Assembly: GCA_021646405.1 (NCBI GenBank)
Contig: SOER01000022.1
Coordinates: forward strand, 1-49,937
Reading direction: 5' to 3'
Length of the DNA: 49,937 nt
DNA from: Candidatus Loosdrechtia aerotolerans
Lineage (GTDB): Bacteria > Planctomycetota > Brocadiia > Brocadiales > Brocadiaceae
Positions 25,345 to 34,889 of this stretch are shown one piece after another. The position numbers were made by a program, and so were the translations under genes. The notes beneath the pieces are model-generated. The model did not search any database, was not told the origin of the DNA, and was given only the letters and a program-made list of their open reading frames with translations. Numbering within the stretch: the stretch's first letter is position 1; the number at the start of each line of letters is the position of its first letter.

Positions 25345-25844
25345 AACTGACATTCGAGAGGTTTTCAGATGAAGAGGTTCTCAAAAATATACATGTGTTG
25401 AGATAATTCAGGATGTGAGAGAGGAGAGAAAAAAGGTACTATTCCTCCAAAAAGTACAGCAAAATTCCTTAGCTTGATTGTATAGGGATTTTCATTTTAT
25501 GTAAGCGTGTTTACGGGTAGGTGTTGTTATAAGGTTAATGATGTTACTATGATGCAACAGTGATTCTTTATGTTCAATTGTTTTTAATCCCGAAGGGATG
25601 CCATGATTATAGCAAAAGACCTCAGAAGAATTGTAAACCCCGAAGGGGTGACATACTTGTAAATAAAAAATGAAAATAACAGCTAACCCGGAACGGTGGT
25701 GCCAAAACCTTGTAGTAAGCTTGTCGAACTAACAGCTTCATAATGTCACCCCTTCGGGGTTATTAGTCTGTGGTTTATTCTTTTGCTACAATCATTTCAC
25801 CCCTTCGGGGTTAAGTACATAAAAAACCTCTTGAATGTTGGTTT
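25345..25844. mobile_element. 500-bp element with imperfect inverted ends and nested GAAGGGG palindromes (candidate MITE)
   Basis: The left end (25345-25371) begins AACTGACATTCGAGAGGTTT. The right end (25818-25844), read on the minus strand, begins AAACCAACATTCAAGAGGTTT, so the boundaries are imperfect inverted repeats of about 27 bp. Inside, two arms of about 70 bp (25586-25657 and 25743-25813) are inverted copies: each has two ACCCCGAAGGGGT-type palindromes (centred at 25593, 25643, 25754, 25805) around ATGATTATAGCAAAAGA. No coding frame for a transposase exists. A related end lies at 6983. The element fills the gap between two minus-strand genes. Confidence 0.6.
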
Positions 25845-25862
25845 AAAGGGGGAGAGTGATCG

Positions 25863-26879
25863 TTAACCTGGTAATATTGACTTTATACCTATTATTAATG
25901 CAGAATTAGACATCAGGTCTGTCCTTTTGAGATACTGGAAGCCTGTATTTTCAAGCCACTCCCTGTATTCTGATTCATTATAAGACGCACCTTCCTGTGT
26001 ACCAATGAGCATATTCAGGCTAAAAAGTGTTGCAAACGGGGGTTGGGTTTTGGTCTTATCGAGTATAAACTCGTGGATGATAATCTGTCCATCCTCCTTT
26101 AATGCATTCCAGCACTTTTTCAGTATCTTCATGTTATTTTCAGGGCTATAGATATGGAGAAGGTTTGAGATAAGGATTACATCGTAGATATTTTCCCCAA
26201 AATTGTCCTCCAGGCAGTTACCTGCCTGTGTAGTAACACGGTCTTCTATGTCAGCGGATTTAATAAACTCCCGGGTAAGTTTAATGACATGTTCTAAATC
26301 AAACACTACGGCACGGAGATGCGGATTTGCCTTTACGCAGGTGATAGCATAGGTACCCGGGCCCCCCCCAAGATCCAGTAGTATTTTTGCTCTTTCCAAA
26401 TCAATTCTCTTACAAAGGTCTTCTGCTTTTACAGAAGCGATGTTATGCATAGCAGTAATAAAATCTCTGAGGTCATGGGGATCTGCTTCTTCAGGTAAAT
26501 CCCTTAACGATACTGCCTTTCCCGTCTTTATCGTTTCAGGAAGCATCTCCCAGTTTTCCATCATGTTATGGAAATGGTGAATAAAATCGCCCTGATAGTA
26601 AGGTTTTTCTTTAATTAAATAGAGATCTGAAATCTGAGAAGTATAATAACGGTTTCCCTGTTTTGTAAGCAATTCAAGAGAAACAAGGGCGTTTAGGAGC
26701 ATCTCCGTTGCCCGTTCATCGGTGCCAACAGACTGCGAGATGTCTTCAACCGTATGCTTGCCTTTTCTGATAAGAGTAAAGATGTCAAGTTCTACTGCTG
26801 TAAAGAGGATGCACGATTTCCAGTAACCACAACTCAGCTGAAGAAGATGTTCAAAGTAAGGATAATTTATTGTGTCCAT
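25863..26879 (-). CDS. SAM-dependent O-methyltransferase-like protein (family 2, with dimerisation domain)
   Basis: 338 residues with an N-terminal winged-helix dimerisation domain (about 15-85, TAVELDIFTLIRKGKHTVED) and a class I methyltransferase domain with the SAM loop LLDLGGGPGTYA near residues 167-178, the acidic VVFDLEHV, and motif IV YDVILISNLLHIY. This is the layout of the acetylserotonin/CrtF/BchU methyltransferases that act on small hydrophobic acceptors. The catalytic His of plant enzymes may correspond to His in LLHIYSPE. It starts 9 bp after the radical SAM stop, with AGGGG upstream, so it is last in a six-gene operon. The acceptor is unknown; the radical SAM partner suggests a lipid or pigment-like product. 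Confidence 0.85.
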   Translation of the reverse strand: MDTINYPYFEHLLQLSCGYWKSCILFTAVELDIFTLIRKGKHTVEDISQSVGTDERATEMLLNALVSLELLTKQGNRYYTSQISDLYLIKEKPYYQGDFIHHFHNMMENWEMLPETIKTGKAVSLRDLPEEADPHDLRDFITAMHNIASVKAEDLCKRIDLERAKILLDLGGGPGTYAITCVKANPHLRAVVFDLEHVIKLTREFIKSADIEDRVTTQAGNCLEDNFGENIYDVILISNLLHIYSPENNMKILKKCWNALKEDGQIIIHEFILDKTKTQPPFATLFSLNMLIGTQEGASYNESEYREWLENTGFQYLKRTDLMSNSALIIGIKSILPG

Positions 26880-26888
26880 TTTGAACCC

Positions 26889-28487
26889 CTATTTAATGTT
26901 AGATGAAGATAATGACTGTACATTTGCCTCTATTTCGCAGATTAATTTTTGACTCACTTCTTTCACTACCGTAGGGGCAGAATAATCAATGATATCTGCC
27001 TCAAAATCAGACAGGGTCTTCTCAAAGAACATGATCAGGAGATCATTTACTGTTTCGAGTGGTCCCGGTTCCATACTTCTCCTTGATAAGGTTGTTTCGT
27101 TACAGATGAAGGTTTTTGGGAGCGAGGATAATATGGCTCTGCAAACAGTGGTAATGATTTCAGAAAATATATCAACCTTCGGATCTTTTATCTTATAAGG
27201 TATTTCATATGTCGTAAAAGGGGCATGTGTATTAGTGTTCTGATGTATCATAGATTGATAATCAGGTGTTCCCTCAAAAAGGGTCTGCCGGTGATACAGG
27301 AGATGGGCAGTCACGGCGGGAGTAGTCATAATGCGCATTTCCTGCAAAAATTCAAAATTATTTCGTATACTTTCTAACGTAGAGTTTGGTTCAAACATAA
27401 GAAAGCCAAAGGTCGGTTCAATTCCGTATTCCCGCAGCAGTTGGATGGCCCTTTTATTCTCATCAACGGTAGTATGCTTTTTAAATCTCCTCAGTGATGC
27501 AGGGTCTCCGCTCTCCAGGCCCAGGAATACGTTGGTAAGACCAGCCATAACGAGTTTTGAGAGGGAGTGTTCCTCTATATCATTCACCCGGCATTCAAAA
27601 CCAAAACGAATAGTTAGATCATGGGCCAGGATAAGTTCCGCCAGAGTAGCAGCCCGTTCTTGGCCGGATTTTCCCGGCCCAAAGAAATTGGCGTCTGAAA
27701 AATAGAAATCTTTTAAAGAATATTCGGTAGAGAGGGTGAGAATTTCTTCAAAGATATTTTTTGCACTCCTGCCACGCCACTGATTTGTTCTTCCGTAGAA
27801 AGGATTTAAATAACAGAAGGTACAGTGCCCGTAACAACCGCGACTTCCCTGTATATACGTTGCGATGTTTTTCTTCTTATAGAGATCTATATCTTGTCTA
27901 TAAGGATAGGGAAGCTGGTCTAAGTCTTCGATAGGAGACCGGGGATAAAACGTAACTTTTCCGTCGGTATCTCTGTAGGCAAGTCCTGTAATTCTCCCTT
28001 GAGAGAAGGGGAGAGATGATACAGAAGCAGAGGGAGATTCCGGTGTCATTCTTTTTGATATGAGGTGTTTTGCAAGATCAAGGGTTGTAAACTCAGGTTC
28101 ACCAACAGTTACAGAATCAACACAGGGAAAGCTGTTAAGAATTTTCTTATAGGCAAACGTAGGATAGTACCCATAAAGATTGATATGTGTCCGTATATTT
28201 CTTGATTTTACTCCTGAAAGCATGGTAAAGATATCCCGCATCTTTTCCCAAAGATAGAGGGTATGAACACACAGGAGTGAAATATTTTTCTTTGAAAGAT
28301 GGGTAATTGTCTGTTCTACTGACCAATCGTAAAGATGTGCATGAATAATTTCTACCTCTATAGCATGTTTCTTGAGCACTGAAGCTATATATCCCGTAAA
28401 GAGACAGGCCGATAAAGGGGCATTCACTACATCCTCGCATCGGTTTGGATCTTCAGGGCGTGGGGGTTCTAACAGGATTACAGACAT
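26889..28487 (-). CDS. Radical SAM protein with N-terminal B12-binding-like domain (BchE/methyltransferase-like)
   Basis: 532 residues. Residues 1-150 resemble a B12-binding Rossmann domain (GYIASVLKKHAIEVEIIHAH, then VTVGEPEFTTLDL), but the DxHxxG cobalamin-ligand motif is not seen. The radical SAM core has the 4Fe-4S motif CYGHCTFC at 218-225 after IQGSRG, then FYFSDANFFGP, GFECRVNDIEE and FLGLESGDP. The C-terminal third (about 400-532) shows no known motif. Such proteins do ring formation, methylation or C-C bond chemistry. It lies 46 bp after thiC and 9 bp before a methyltransferase, pointing to one pathway. No good ribosome site is seen before ATG 28487. Confidence 0.85.
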   Translation of the reverse strand: MSVILLEPPRPEDPNRCEDVVNAPLSACLFTGYIASVLKKHAIEVEIIHAHLYDWSVEQTITHLSKKNISLLCVHTLYLWEKMRDIFTMLSGVKSRNIRTHINLYGYYPTFAYKKILNSFPCVDSVTVGEPEFTTLDLAKHLISKRMTPESPSASVSSLPFSQGRITGLAYRDTDGKVTFYPRSPIEDLDQLPYPYRQDIDLYKKKNIATYIQGSRGCYGHCTFCYLNPFYGRTNQWRGRSAKNIFEEILTLSTEYSLKDFYFSDANFFGPGKSGQERAATLAELILAHDLTIRFGFECRVNDIEEHSLSKLVMAGLTNVFLGLESGDPASLRRFKKHTTVDENKRAIQLLREYGIEPTFGFLMFEPNSTLESIRNNFEFLQEMRIMTTPAVTAHLLYHRQTLFEGTPDYQSMIHQNTNTHAPFTTYEIPYKIKDPKVDIFSEIITTVCRAILSSLPKTFICNETTLSRRSMEPGPLETVNDLLIMFFEKTLSDFEADIIDYSAPTVVKEVSQKLICEIEANVQSLSSSNIK

Positions 28488-28533
28488 AGTGTAGAGAGCG
28501 TTAAAAAAAACTACGAATATGAAACATTTTTAT

Positions 28534-29865
28534 TTAGAATGCTGCAGGGTTTGCACTTTTTTTGCGGCTTTTTTCCAAGTCTTGTTCATAATATTTCATT
28601 ACACCTTTTAATGAACATAAATTGCCGCACATGGTACAGGTATCCTCGTCCATAGGAGGCCGGCTACCCCGGATTTCCTGTGCCCGCTCCTTTGTGATGG
28701 CAGTTTCGTATTGAGTCTTCCAATCCAGGTCTCTGCGAGCAATACCCATTTTAAGATCCAGATTTTTTACTTTTTCTTTTAACTTTACCATATCACCTAC
28801 ATGGGCTGCAATACGGGCAGCCATGACACCATCTCGAACATCGTCAGGGGCCGGAAGTGCAAGATGTTCGGGCGGTGTAACATAGCAGATAAAATCGGCT
28901 CCGTAACAGGATGAGAGGGCCGCACCAATAGCCGATGAAATATGATCATATCCAGGGGCTATATCAGTAGTAATTGGGCCAAGCATGTAAAATGGAGCGT
29001 TGTTACTCATGCGTTTTTGTATAAGTACGTTAGCCTCAATTTCATCAATAGGGATATGTCCCGGACCTTCAACAATAATTTGCACACCTTTACTTTGAGC
29101 ATATTCAGCGATTTCAGAATTTATAATAAGCTCTTGTATTTGTGCGCGGTCCGTACTGTCATGGATAGCACCGGCCCTGAGGCCATTTCCAAGGCTCAAA
29201 ATGACATCATGTTTTTTCATGATATCTATGAGACGATCAATCTCTTCATAGAGCGGATTTTCCTTCTCATTATGATTCATCCATGCAGTAAGGAATGAGC
29301 CACCGCGACTAACGAGCCCGCCGTACCGATATCCTTGTTTTCTCAGCCGTTCAAGTGTTGTGAGATTAATACCGCAATGGATGGCCATGAACCCAATACC
29401 CTCTTCTGCCTGTTGCTCAATAACATCAAAGAGAAAATCTGATTCCATATGCACAACAGAACCTTTTTTTGCAATAGTCTCAATAGCAGCCTGATAAAGC
29501 GGGACAGTACCCACGGTGAGAGAGATGGAGTCCAGTACACGCCTTCTGATCTGAGGTAATTCCCCCCCGGTTGAGAGTTCCATTAGGGTATCAGCACCAT
29601 ATTTTTCAGCGGTCTGGGCCTTCTTTACCTCCATATCGATATCGATAATATCGGGGGAGGTACCGATACTGGCATTTACCTTTGTCCTGAGTCCTTTTCC
29701 AATACCAACAACGCGGGATTTCCTGTGAGGATTTCCGTAGATAACAATCTGCCCTTTTGCAATACCTTCACGGATAAATTCCGGAGATACATCATCGTAA
29801 ACAGCCGCCTCTTTCATGGCATCCGTTATAACACCTTCGCGTGCAAGCTCTAACTGAGTTTTCAT
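28534..29865 (-). CDS. thiC: ThiC-family radical SAM enzyme (HMP-phosphate synthase, or BzaF-type hydroxybenzimidazole synthase)
   Basis: 443 residues, the short form of the family that turns aminoimidazole ribotide into HMP phosphate (ThiC) or 5-hydroxybenzimidazole (BzaF/BzaA-B, for cobamide lower ligands). Conserved blocks: NASIGTSPD, ADTLMELSTGG, SVVHMESDFLFD, GIGFMAIHCGIN, GLRAGAIHDSTDRAQ, VEGPGHIPIDEIEANV and CYVTPPEHLALP. The C-terminal cluster motif is CTMCGNLC, spaced CX2CX3C, whereas E. coli ThiC has CX2CX4C as I recall. AGGAG lies 10 bases before the ATG. It sits in an operon after bioA-bioD. No TPP riboswitch was seen in the 69-bp gap before it. Sequence alone does not decide between the two products. 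Confidence 0.85.
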   Translation of the reverse strand: MKTQLELAREGVITDAMKEAAVYDDVSPEFIREGIAKGQIVIYGNPHRKSRVVGIGKGLRTKVNASIGTSPDIIDIDMEVKKAQTAEKYGADTLMELSTGGELPQIRRRVLDSISLTVGTVPLYQAAIETIAKKGSVVHMESDFLFDVIEQQAEEGIGFMAIHCGINLTTLERLRKQGYRYGGLVSRGGSFLTAWMNHNEKENPLYEEIDRLIDIMKKHDVILSLGNGLRAGAIHDSTDRAQIQELIINSEIAEYAQSKGVQIIVEGPGHIPIDEIEANVLIQKRMSNNAPFYMLGPITTDIAPGYDHISSAIGAALSSCYGADFICYVTPPEHLALPAPDDVRDGVMAARIAAHVGDMVKLKEKVKNLDLKMGIARRDLDWKTQYETAITKERAQEIRGSRPPMDEDTCTMCGNLCSLKGVMKYYEQDLEKSRKKSANPAAF

Positions 29866-29934
29866 GTGATTTTTACTCCTAAGGTCATTGGGGGGTTAAG
29901 CAGAGCGAAACCCAACAAATCATATTAATAAAAT

Positions 29935-30690
<756 letters not shown>

Positions 30691-32100
30691 TTAACCTGTT
30701 ATAGCCTGTATTGACTTATAGGTACTGCCAATTAACGTATCTAATTCATGAGGCTTAATAATGAACGGAGGCATAATGATAATAATATGACCGAGTGGCC
30801 TGATCAGCACACCATATTTCCTTGCCTCGATGCAGACTTTAACTCCTATCCGTTCTTCCCAGGGATATGGTTCTTTCGTAGTTTTGTCTTTAACTAATTC
30901 AATGGCAGCAATAAATCCGCACTGCCTGACGTTTCCAACATGTTTCAGTGATTCAAAAGTCTTTAGTATGTTACATACCTGATTAATCTTTGTCTCCAGG
31001 TTTTCAAGTATACGGTCCTTCTCAAACAGTTCTAAACTCGCTAAAGCTGCGGAGCATGCCAGTGGATTACCCGTGTATGTATGCCCATGAAAGAAGGTCT
31101 TTAAACTGGAAAATTCTCCTAAAAAGGCATGATAAATTTCCTGTGTGGTAAGTGTGGCAGCCAGTGGCATATAGCCTCCGTTAATACCCTTGGATAACGT
31201 CATGATATCAGGAACAATATCTTCATGCAGGCATGCAAACATTTTTCCTGTTCTTCCAAAGCCTGTAAGTACCTCGTCTACAATAAGGAGGATATTGTAT
31301 TTTTTGCATAAAGTGCGTACACCCGACAGGTAACCTCTTGGGTGCATAATCATCCCGCCGGCTCCCTGAACCAGGGGTTCCATTATGAGGGCAGCAATAC
31401 GGTGGGAGTTTCCCTGTAAGATATTTTCTAATTTCCCAAGACACTTCAATGCACAATCCTTGCGCTCCTCTCCAAGCGGACATCGATAACAGTAAGGTGA
31501 CGGGGCAAAATGGGTTTTAAAATACAGGGGTCTGAAAGCTCCGTGAAACAAGTGTATTCCACCAACACTCATCGTTCCAATGGTATCACCGTGATAACCA
31601 TGCTGTAAGGCTACAAATTCTGTTTTATCCTTATACCCTTTATTCTGCCAGTACTGAAAGGCCATCTTAAGTGCAACTTCATTGGCGGTAGAACCGTTGT
31701 CAGAATAAAAAACCTTCTCCAGCCCTTTCGGTGTAACTTCAATAAGTTTTCTGGCAAGTTCAATGGATGGTATATTGGATAGTCCTAAGAGTGTAGTATG
31801 TGCAACCTTAGCAAGCTGCCCTTTTATAGCATCGTCAATTTCCTTTCTGCGGTGACCATGCAGGTTACACCACATAGACGATATTCCATCAATGTATTCT
31901 TTCCCGTCAATATCTTTGAGAAGGGTACCGCTTCCCTCCTCTATGATGAGAGGGGATTCCTTGAGATAATCCTGCATCTGGGTAAAAGGATGCCAAAGAT
32001 ATGTCTTATCCCATACTTCTAATTGCTCTTTCCTGGTTTTATTTTCCATATATTTTCGTATATTTCTATTGAGGGTATGTGTGTATGATAAATACTGCAC
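30691..32100 (-). CDS. bioA: Adenosylmethionine-8-amino-7-oxononanoate aminotransferase
   Basis: Class III PLP aminotransferase that uses SAM as amino donor to make diaminopelargonate in biotin synthesis. Motifs: WHPFTQM near the N-terminus, DGISSMWCNLHGH, FYSDNGSTANEVALKMA, HGYHGDT, IVDEVLTGFGRTGKMFAC, TLSKGINGGYMPLAAT with the PLP Lys, and FFHGHTYTGNPLACSAAL. Two starts are possible. GTG 32100 has AGAGG about 5 bases upstream and lies 9 bp after the SAM hydrolase stop, giving 469 residues. ATG 32049 gives the more usual N-terminus (MENKTRKEQ) but no ribosome site. It is followed by bioD. Confidence 0.94.
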   Translation of the reverse strand: MQYLSYTHTLNRNIRKYMENKTRKEQLEVWDKTYLWHPFTQMQDYLKESPLIIEEGSGTLLKDIDGKEYIDGISSMWCNLHGHRRKEIDDAIKGQLAKVAHTTLLGLSNIPSIELARKLIEVTPKGLEKVFYSDNGSTANEVALKMAFQYWQNKGYKDKTEFVALQHGYHGDTIGTMSVGGIHLFHGAFRPLYFKTHFAPSPYCYRCPLGEERKDCALKCLGKLENILQGNSHRIAALIMEPLVQGAGGMIMHPRGYLSGVRTLCKKYNILLIVDEVLTGFGRTGKMFACLHEDIVPDIMTLSKGINGGYMPLAATLTTQEIYHAFLGEFSSLKTFFHGHTYTGNPLACSAALASLELFEKDRILENLETKINQVCNILKTFESLKHVGNVRQCGFIAAIELVKDKTTKEPYPWEERIGVKVCIEARKYGVLIRPLGHIIIIMPPFIIKPHELDTLIGSTYKSIQAITG

Positions 32101-32109
32101 ATAGCCTCT

Positions 32110-32922
32110 TTATTTCTTTCGTGGGAGTAAACGAATACATACCGTATCACCTTTCTTCACCCCAAAATATCTTTGAGCATCTCCTTGGTTGACGGAGATT
32201 TCAAGAAAATCCGTACTTCCGAGGAGGGCGAGTGGTTTGCCTGCTTTTACATCCGTATATGTTTTCTGTAATCCTACCAGCTTCTTTTTTCCGACAGTTA
32301 CTTCTATATCTTTTTGATTCTGTTTCAAGCCTTCTATATCTTCGCCGGTAATACTCGTAATAAGATTTCCAAATCTGTCCACTGAGATGATAGTGGCCTC
32401 GATGTGCCCTATCCTTTTATAATGAGGTTTTGGTATATCGAAACATTCCAGCCGGTCAACCCTGGTGCCAAGCTGCCGGGGTTTTAACCCCAACGATAGG
32501 TGGGCTGCTACTGGTGCAAAAATATCACGGCCGTGAAACGTGTTGCTTGGAGCTGGCAAGAAATATTTCCTGTTTGTTACCTGAATGATGCGTTCCGGTT
32601 TTTCTTTCCCGGCGATAAAGCTAAGGAGTCCATTATTCGGTACGAGAAAGAGATAATCGTGCGTTTCAACACACACAATGCCTCTTGCACTTCCGACACC
32701 CGGGTCAATAACAGCGACATGAATAGTTCCCCTGGGAAAGTACTTATAGGATGTAAAAAGGAGGTAGGCGCCATTCATTATATCCTGGGGAGGATTGGCG
32801 TGGCATATGTCAATAATATTTGCCGAAGGATTGATCCGGGTTATCACTCCTTTCATGATACCTACGTATGCATCCTGATTACCAAAATCCGTCAATAGTG
32901 TGATTACCCTTCCCTGGCGCAT
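32110..32922 (-). CDS. SAM hydrolase (DUF62 / SAM hydroxide adenosyltransferase family)
   Basis: 270 residues of the family that includes fluorinase, chlorinase and the common bacterial SAM-hydrolysing enzymes, which split SAM to adenosine and methionine. Signatures: ITLLTDFGNQDAYVG at the N-terminus, the substrate loop VAVIDPGVGSARG, VPNNGLL, and NTFHGRDIFAPVAAHL with the FHGRD motif of the hydroxide-using members, then a C-terminal beta-barrel domain starting near IGHIEATIISVDRFGN. It is the first gene of the operon leading into bioA with a 9-bp gap, unusual company because BioA and two other products of the operon consume SAM. No Shine-Dalgarno is clear before ATG 32922. Confidence 0.92.
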   Translation of the reverse strand: MRQGRVITLLTDFGNQDAYVGIMKGVITRINPSANIIDICHANPPQDIMNGAYLLFTSYKYFPRGTIHVAVIDPGVGSARGIVCVETHDYLFLVPNNGLLSFIAGKEKPERIIQVTNRKYFLPAPSNTFHGRDIFAPVAAHLSLGLKPRQLGTRVDRLECFDIPKPHYKRIGHIEATIISVDRFGNLITSITGEDIEGLKQNQKDIEVTVGKKKLVGLQKTYTDVKAGKPLALLGSTDFLEISVNQGDAQRYFGVKKGDTVCIRLLPRKK

Positions 32923-33050
32923 TACTATAATTCACTTAATCGTATTAAATATATTTTCAGCTAATAGCAATGTTATAGTAATGACAAACTGTAGTAATTT
33001 CAAGGTTTTTTTCGGAGGGATTTTTGATAGAGGCTGGCTGTTTTCGTGGT

Positions 33051-33593
33051 TTACGTGAAGGTGGTGAATTTTTCCTTTGTTACTTTGCATATAGGACATT
33101 TATTTGGGAGTTCTCCTCTTCGTGTATATCCACAAACCCGGCAGATATGGATAGATTTTGGTTCTATATCATGATTTTTGTCAATAACCTTTTTAACTTT
33201 TTCAAGGAGTTTTTTGTGTAATCTTTCAACAAGATAATTCCAGAGAAGATTTCTTTCGGTGATTTTTTCTTTTCGGGATTTTGTCAATCCCTTGTATTCA
33301 GGGGGATACATTTCGGTAATACCAAACTCTTTTCCTGTAATCGCTAATGCTAAATTCTTCTTTGTATTACCGAACCCACATGTTACTATACTGCTTGTCG
33401 TAAATATCCTTTCTAAATGTCCGAGTTTAAGATGATAATTGCTTGCCTGAATATATTCTGAATAGGCAATGGCACGAAATAACCGGGCAACATTTGGAAG
33501 TTTTTCTGCTTCAGCCTGGGCGGCAAAATATCGATAACGCACGTGAGATTGACTTTTACCGCCAAAGGCATTCATAAAATGCTGCTCGTTCAT
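33051..33593 (-). CDS. Rubrerythrin paralog with lost di-iron ligands
   Basis: 180 residues: a ferritin-like four-helix domain (about 1-140) and a C-terminal rubredoxin-like domain with CRVCG and CPICK. Aligned to its tandem neighbour, the first iron ligand Glu (FGGESQAH) is Lys13 here (FGGKSQSH), and the His of the ExxH motif (AEYVH) is Gln49 (SEYIQ), while Glu46, the ITEMYP Glu and the last ExxH (VERLH) remain. The rubredoxin site is intact. Peroxide-reducing activity is therefore doubtful; it may act in electron transfer or bind another metal. It begins 5 bp after the stop of the intact copy with a poor ribosome site. Confidence 0.85.
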   Translation of the reverse strand: MNEQHFMNAFGGKSQSHVRYRYFAAQAEAEKLPNVARLFRAIAYSEYIQASNYHLKLGHLERIFTTSSIVTCGFGNTKKNLALAITGKEFGITEMYPPEYKGLTKSRKEKITERNLLWNYLVERLHKKLLEKVKKVIDKNHDIEPKSIHICRVCGYTRRGELPNKCPICKVTKEKFTTFT

Positions 33594-33598
33594 TTCTT

Positions 33599-34147
33599 TT
33601 ATGTGAAAGCGGTAAAATCTTCCTTTTTTGCCTCACAAAGAGGACATTTATCAGGGGCTTCACCTTCAAGGGTGTATCCACAAATTCTACAGACCTGAAT
33701 TGGCCCAAGTACTGCGTCAGTATTTCTGTCGACAGACTCCTTTGCCTTTTCAAAAAGTATCTTATGCATTTTTTCTGTACCATAAGCCCATCGAAAACTT
33801 CTCTCCGCGCCCTTTTCTCCCTGGAATTTAGCAATCTCTATGAAGGAAGGGTACATTTCGGTGATCTCGTAGTTTTCTCCCATAATAGCTAATCGTATGT
33901 TTTTTTTTGTATCGCCGGGACCAAACGCCGCCATACTATTTGCCACAAATCCACCCTCGAGATGAATAAGTTCACGATAATGGTCACCTGCATGGACGTA
34001 TTCTGCATGAGAGATAGCCCGGAATAGCCGGGCGGTATTAGGAAAATTCTCTTTATCAGCCTGATCGGCAAAATGGAGATAGCGCATATGTGCCTGACTT
34101 TCGCCGCCAAAGGCATTAATTAAGTTCTGTTCAGTCATTGCTTTCAT
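33599..34147 (-). CDS. Rubrerythrin
   Basis: 182 residues. It reduces hydrogen peroxide at a di-iron site fed by its own rubredoxin domain and protects anaerobes from oxidants. Ligands are visible in FGGESQAH (Glu16), SHAEYVHAGDH (Glu49, His52), EITEMYPSF and TEKMH; the rubredoxin site is CRICG with CPLCE. ATG 34147 follows GGAGGAAATTT and overlaps the end of the M48 protease gene by 17 bp, so translation is probably coupled. A second ATG at codon 4 is aligned with the paralog start and is an alternative. It is followed directly by the degenerate paralog. Confidence 0.92.
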   Translation of the reverse strand: MKAMTEQNLINAFGGESQAHMRYLHFADQADKENFPNTARLFRAISHAEYVHAGDHYRELIHLEGGFVANSMAAFGPGDTKKNIRLAIMGENYEITEMYPSFIEIAKFQGEKGAERSFRWAYGTEKMHKILFEKAKESVDRNTDAVLGPIQVCRICGYTLEGEAPDKCPLCEAKKEDFTAFT

Positions 34148-34889
34148 AAATTTCCTCCTTCTTCTCCTCCTTCTTTAAGGTAAGTATATACTCCCGTAAA
34201 AGGTTAATTCTTGTGTTAACTGTGACAAAGAAGCCAAAATTCAGAATACTTAAGGCCCCGTGATGTGACATGAAATTTAAATGTCTTTCTAAAAAATCCG
34301 GTAATCCATCCGGATTAAAACCTGCCCTGCATGCATAGAAAACACCCAGAGAGTCTGCCTCTTGTTCAAATTCCTTTAAATGGGTATGTAATATCAGGTT
34401 TCCATCAGTACTTGTTCCGTTATCCTTGTGTGAAAAGATTTCAATAACATCGTGGTATAACCGTGCAACATGTTTCAAAGATGCGTGAGCAATTTCATGA
34501 CCAATAATCCCTGCCAATTCATCCTCATTTTCTGCAAACTCTAATAAACCGTATGTCAGGTATATATATCCGCCCGGGGCAGAAAAAGCATTAACTGAGA
34601 ATGATTCAATAATCGTACAGGTATAAGGGAGGGTTTTTCTATCCGATAGCAAAACAAGTTTTTGTGTAATGTTATTTACTCGTTTATTGAGTTCTGTATC
34701 TGTACACAGATGAAATCGCTTCTTTATGTACTCATCAACCCGTTTTCCCAACTCAATCTCTTCGTCATCGCTCATCTCCGGTTCGTTATCATGCAGGTGC
34801 CAGGTATCATCGGCGAAACCGGAGTACGATGAAATAAAAAAGATCGTTATACATAAGCCAATAGTGAATAATTTTTTCAATAATCTCAT
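34131..34889 (-). CDS. M48-family metallopeptidase, exported
   Basis: 252 residues from ATG 34889: a signal peptide or anchor (LFTIGLCITIFFISSYSGFA), then an M48 domain with NAFSAPGGYIYLTYGLL, the zinc motif HEIAH at 131-135 and the third ligand Glu in EFEQEADSLG. This is the BepA/YggG/LoiP-like group that degrades or helps assemble envelope proteins. The frame can be extended 5 codons to GTG 34904, with no better ribosome site. Its last 17 bp overlap the rubrerythrin start, linking envelope quality control with oxidative defence. The C-terminus is very Lys/Glu-rich. Confidence 0.88.
   Translation of the reverse strand: MRLLKKLFTIGLCITIFFISSYSGFADDTWHLHDNEPEMSDDEEIELGKRVDEYIKKRFHLCTDTELNKRVNNITQKLVLLSDRKTLPYTCTIIESFSVNAFSAPGGYIYLTYGLLEFAENEDELAGIIGHEIAHASLKHVARLYHDVIEIFSHKDNGTSTDGNLILHTHLKEFEQEADSLGVFYACRAGFNPDGLPDFLERHLNFMSHHGALSILNFGFFVTVNTRINLLREYILTLKKEEKKEEIYESND

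Noticed and set aside
25586-25813. GAAGGGGT palindromes considered as CRISPR repeats
   Set aside because: Only four copies, unequal spacing and inverted orientation; no cas gene in the window.
25863-28487. Claim that the radical SAM/methyltransferase pair makes ladderane lipids
   Set aside because: Nothing in the sequence ties it to fatty acid chains; kept only as a hypothesis in the findings.
28534-29934. TPP riboswitch before thiC
   Set aside because: The 69-bp gap is too short for one and shows none of the conserved thi-box strings.
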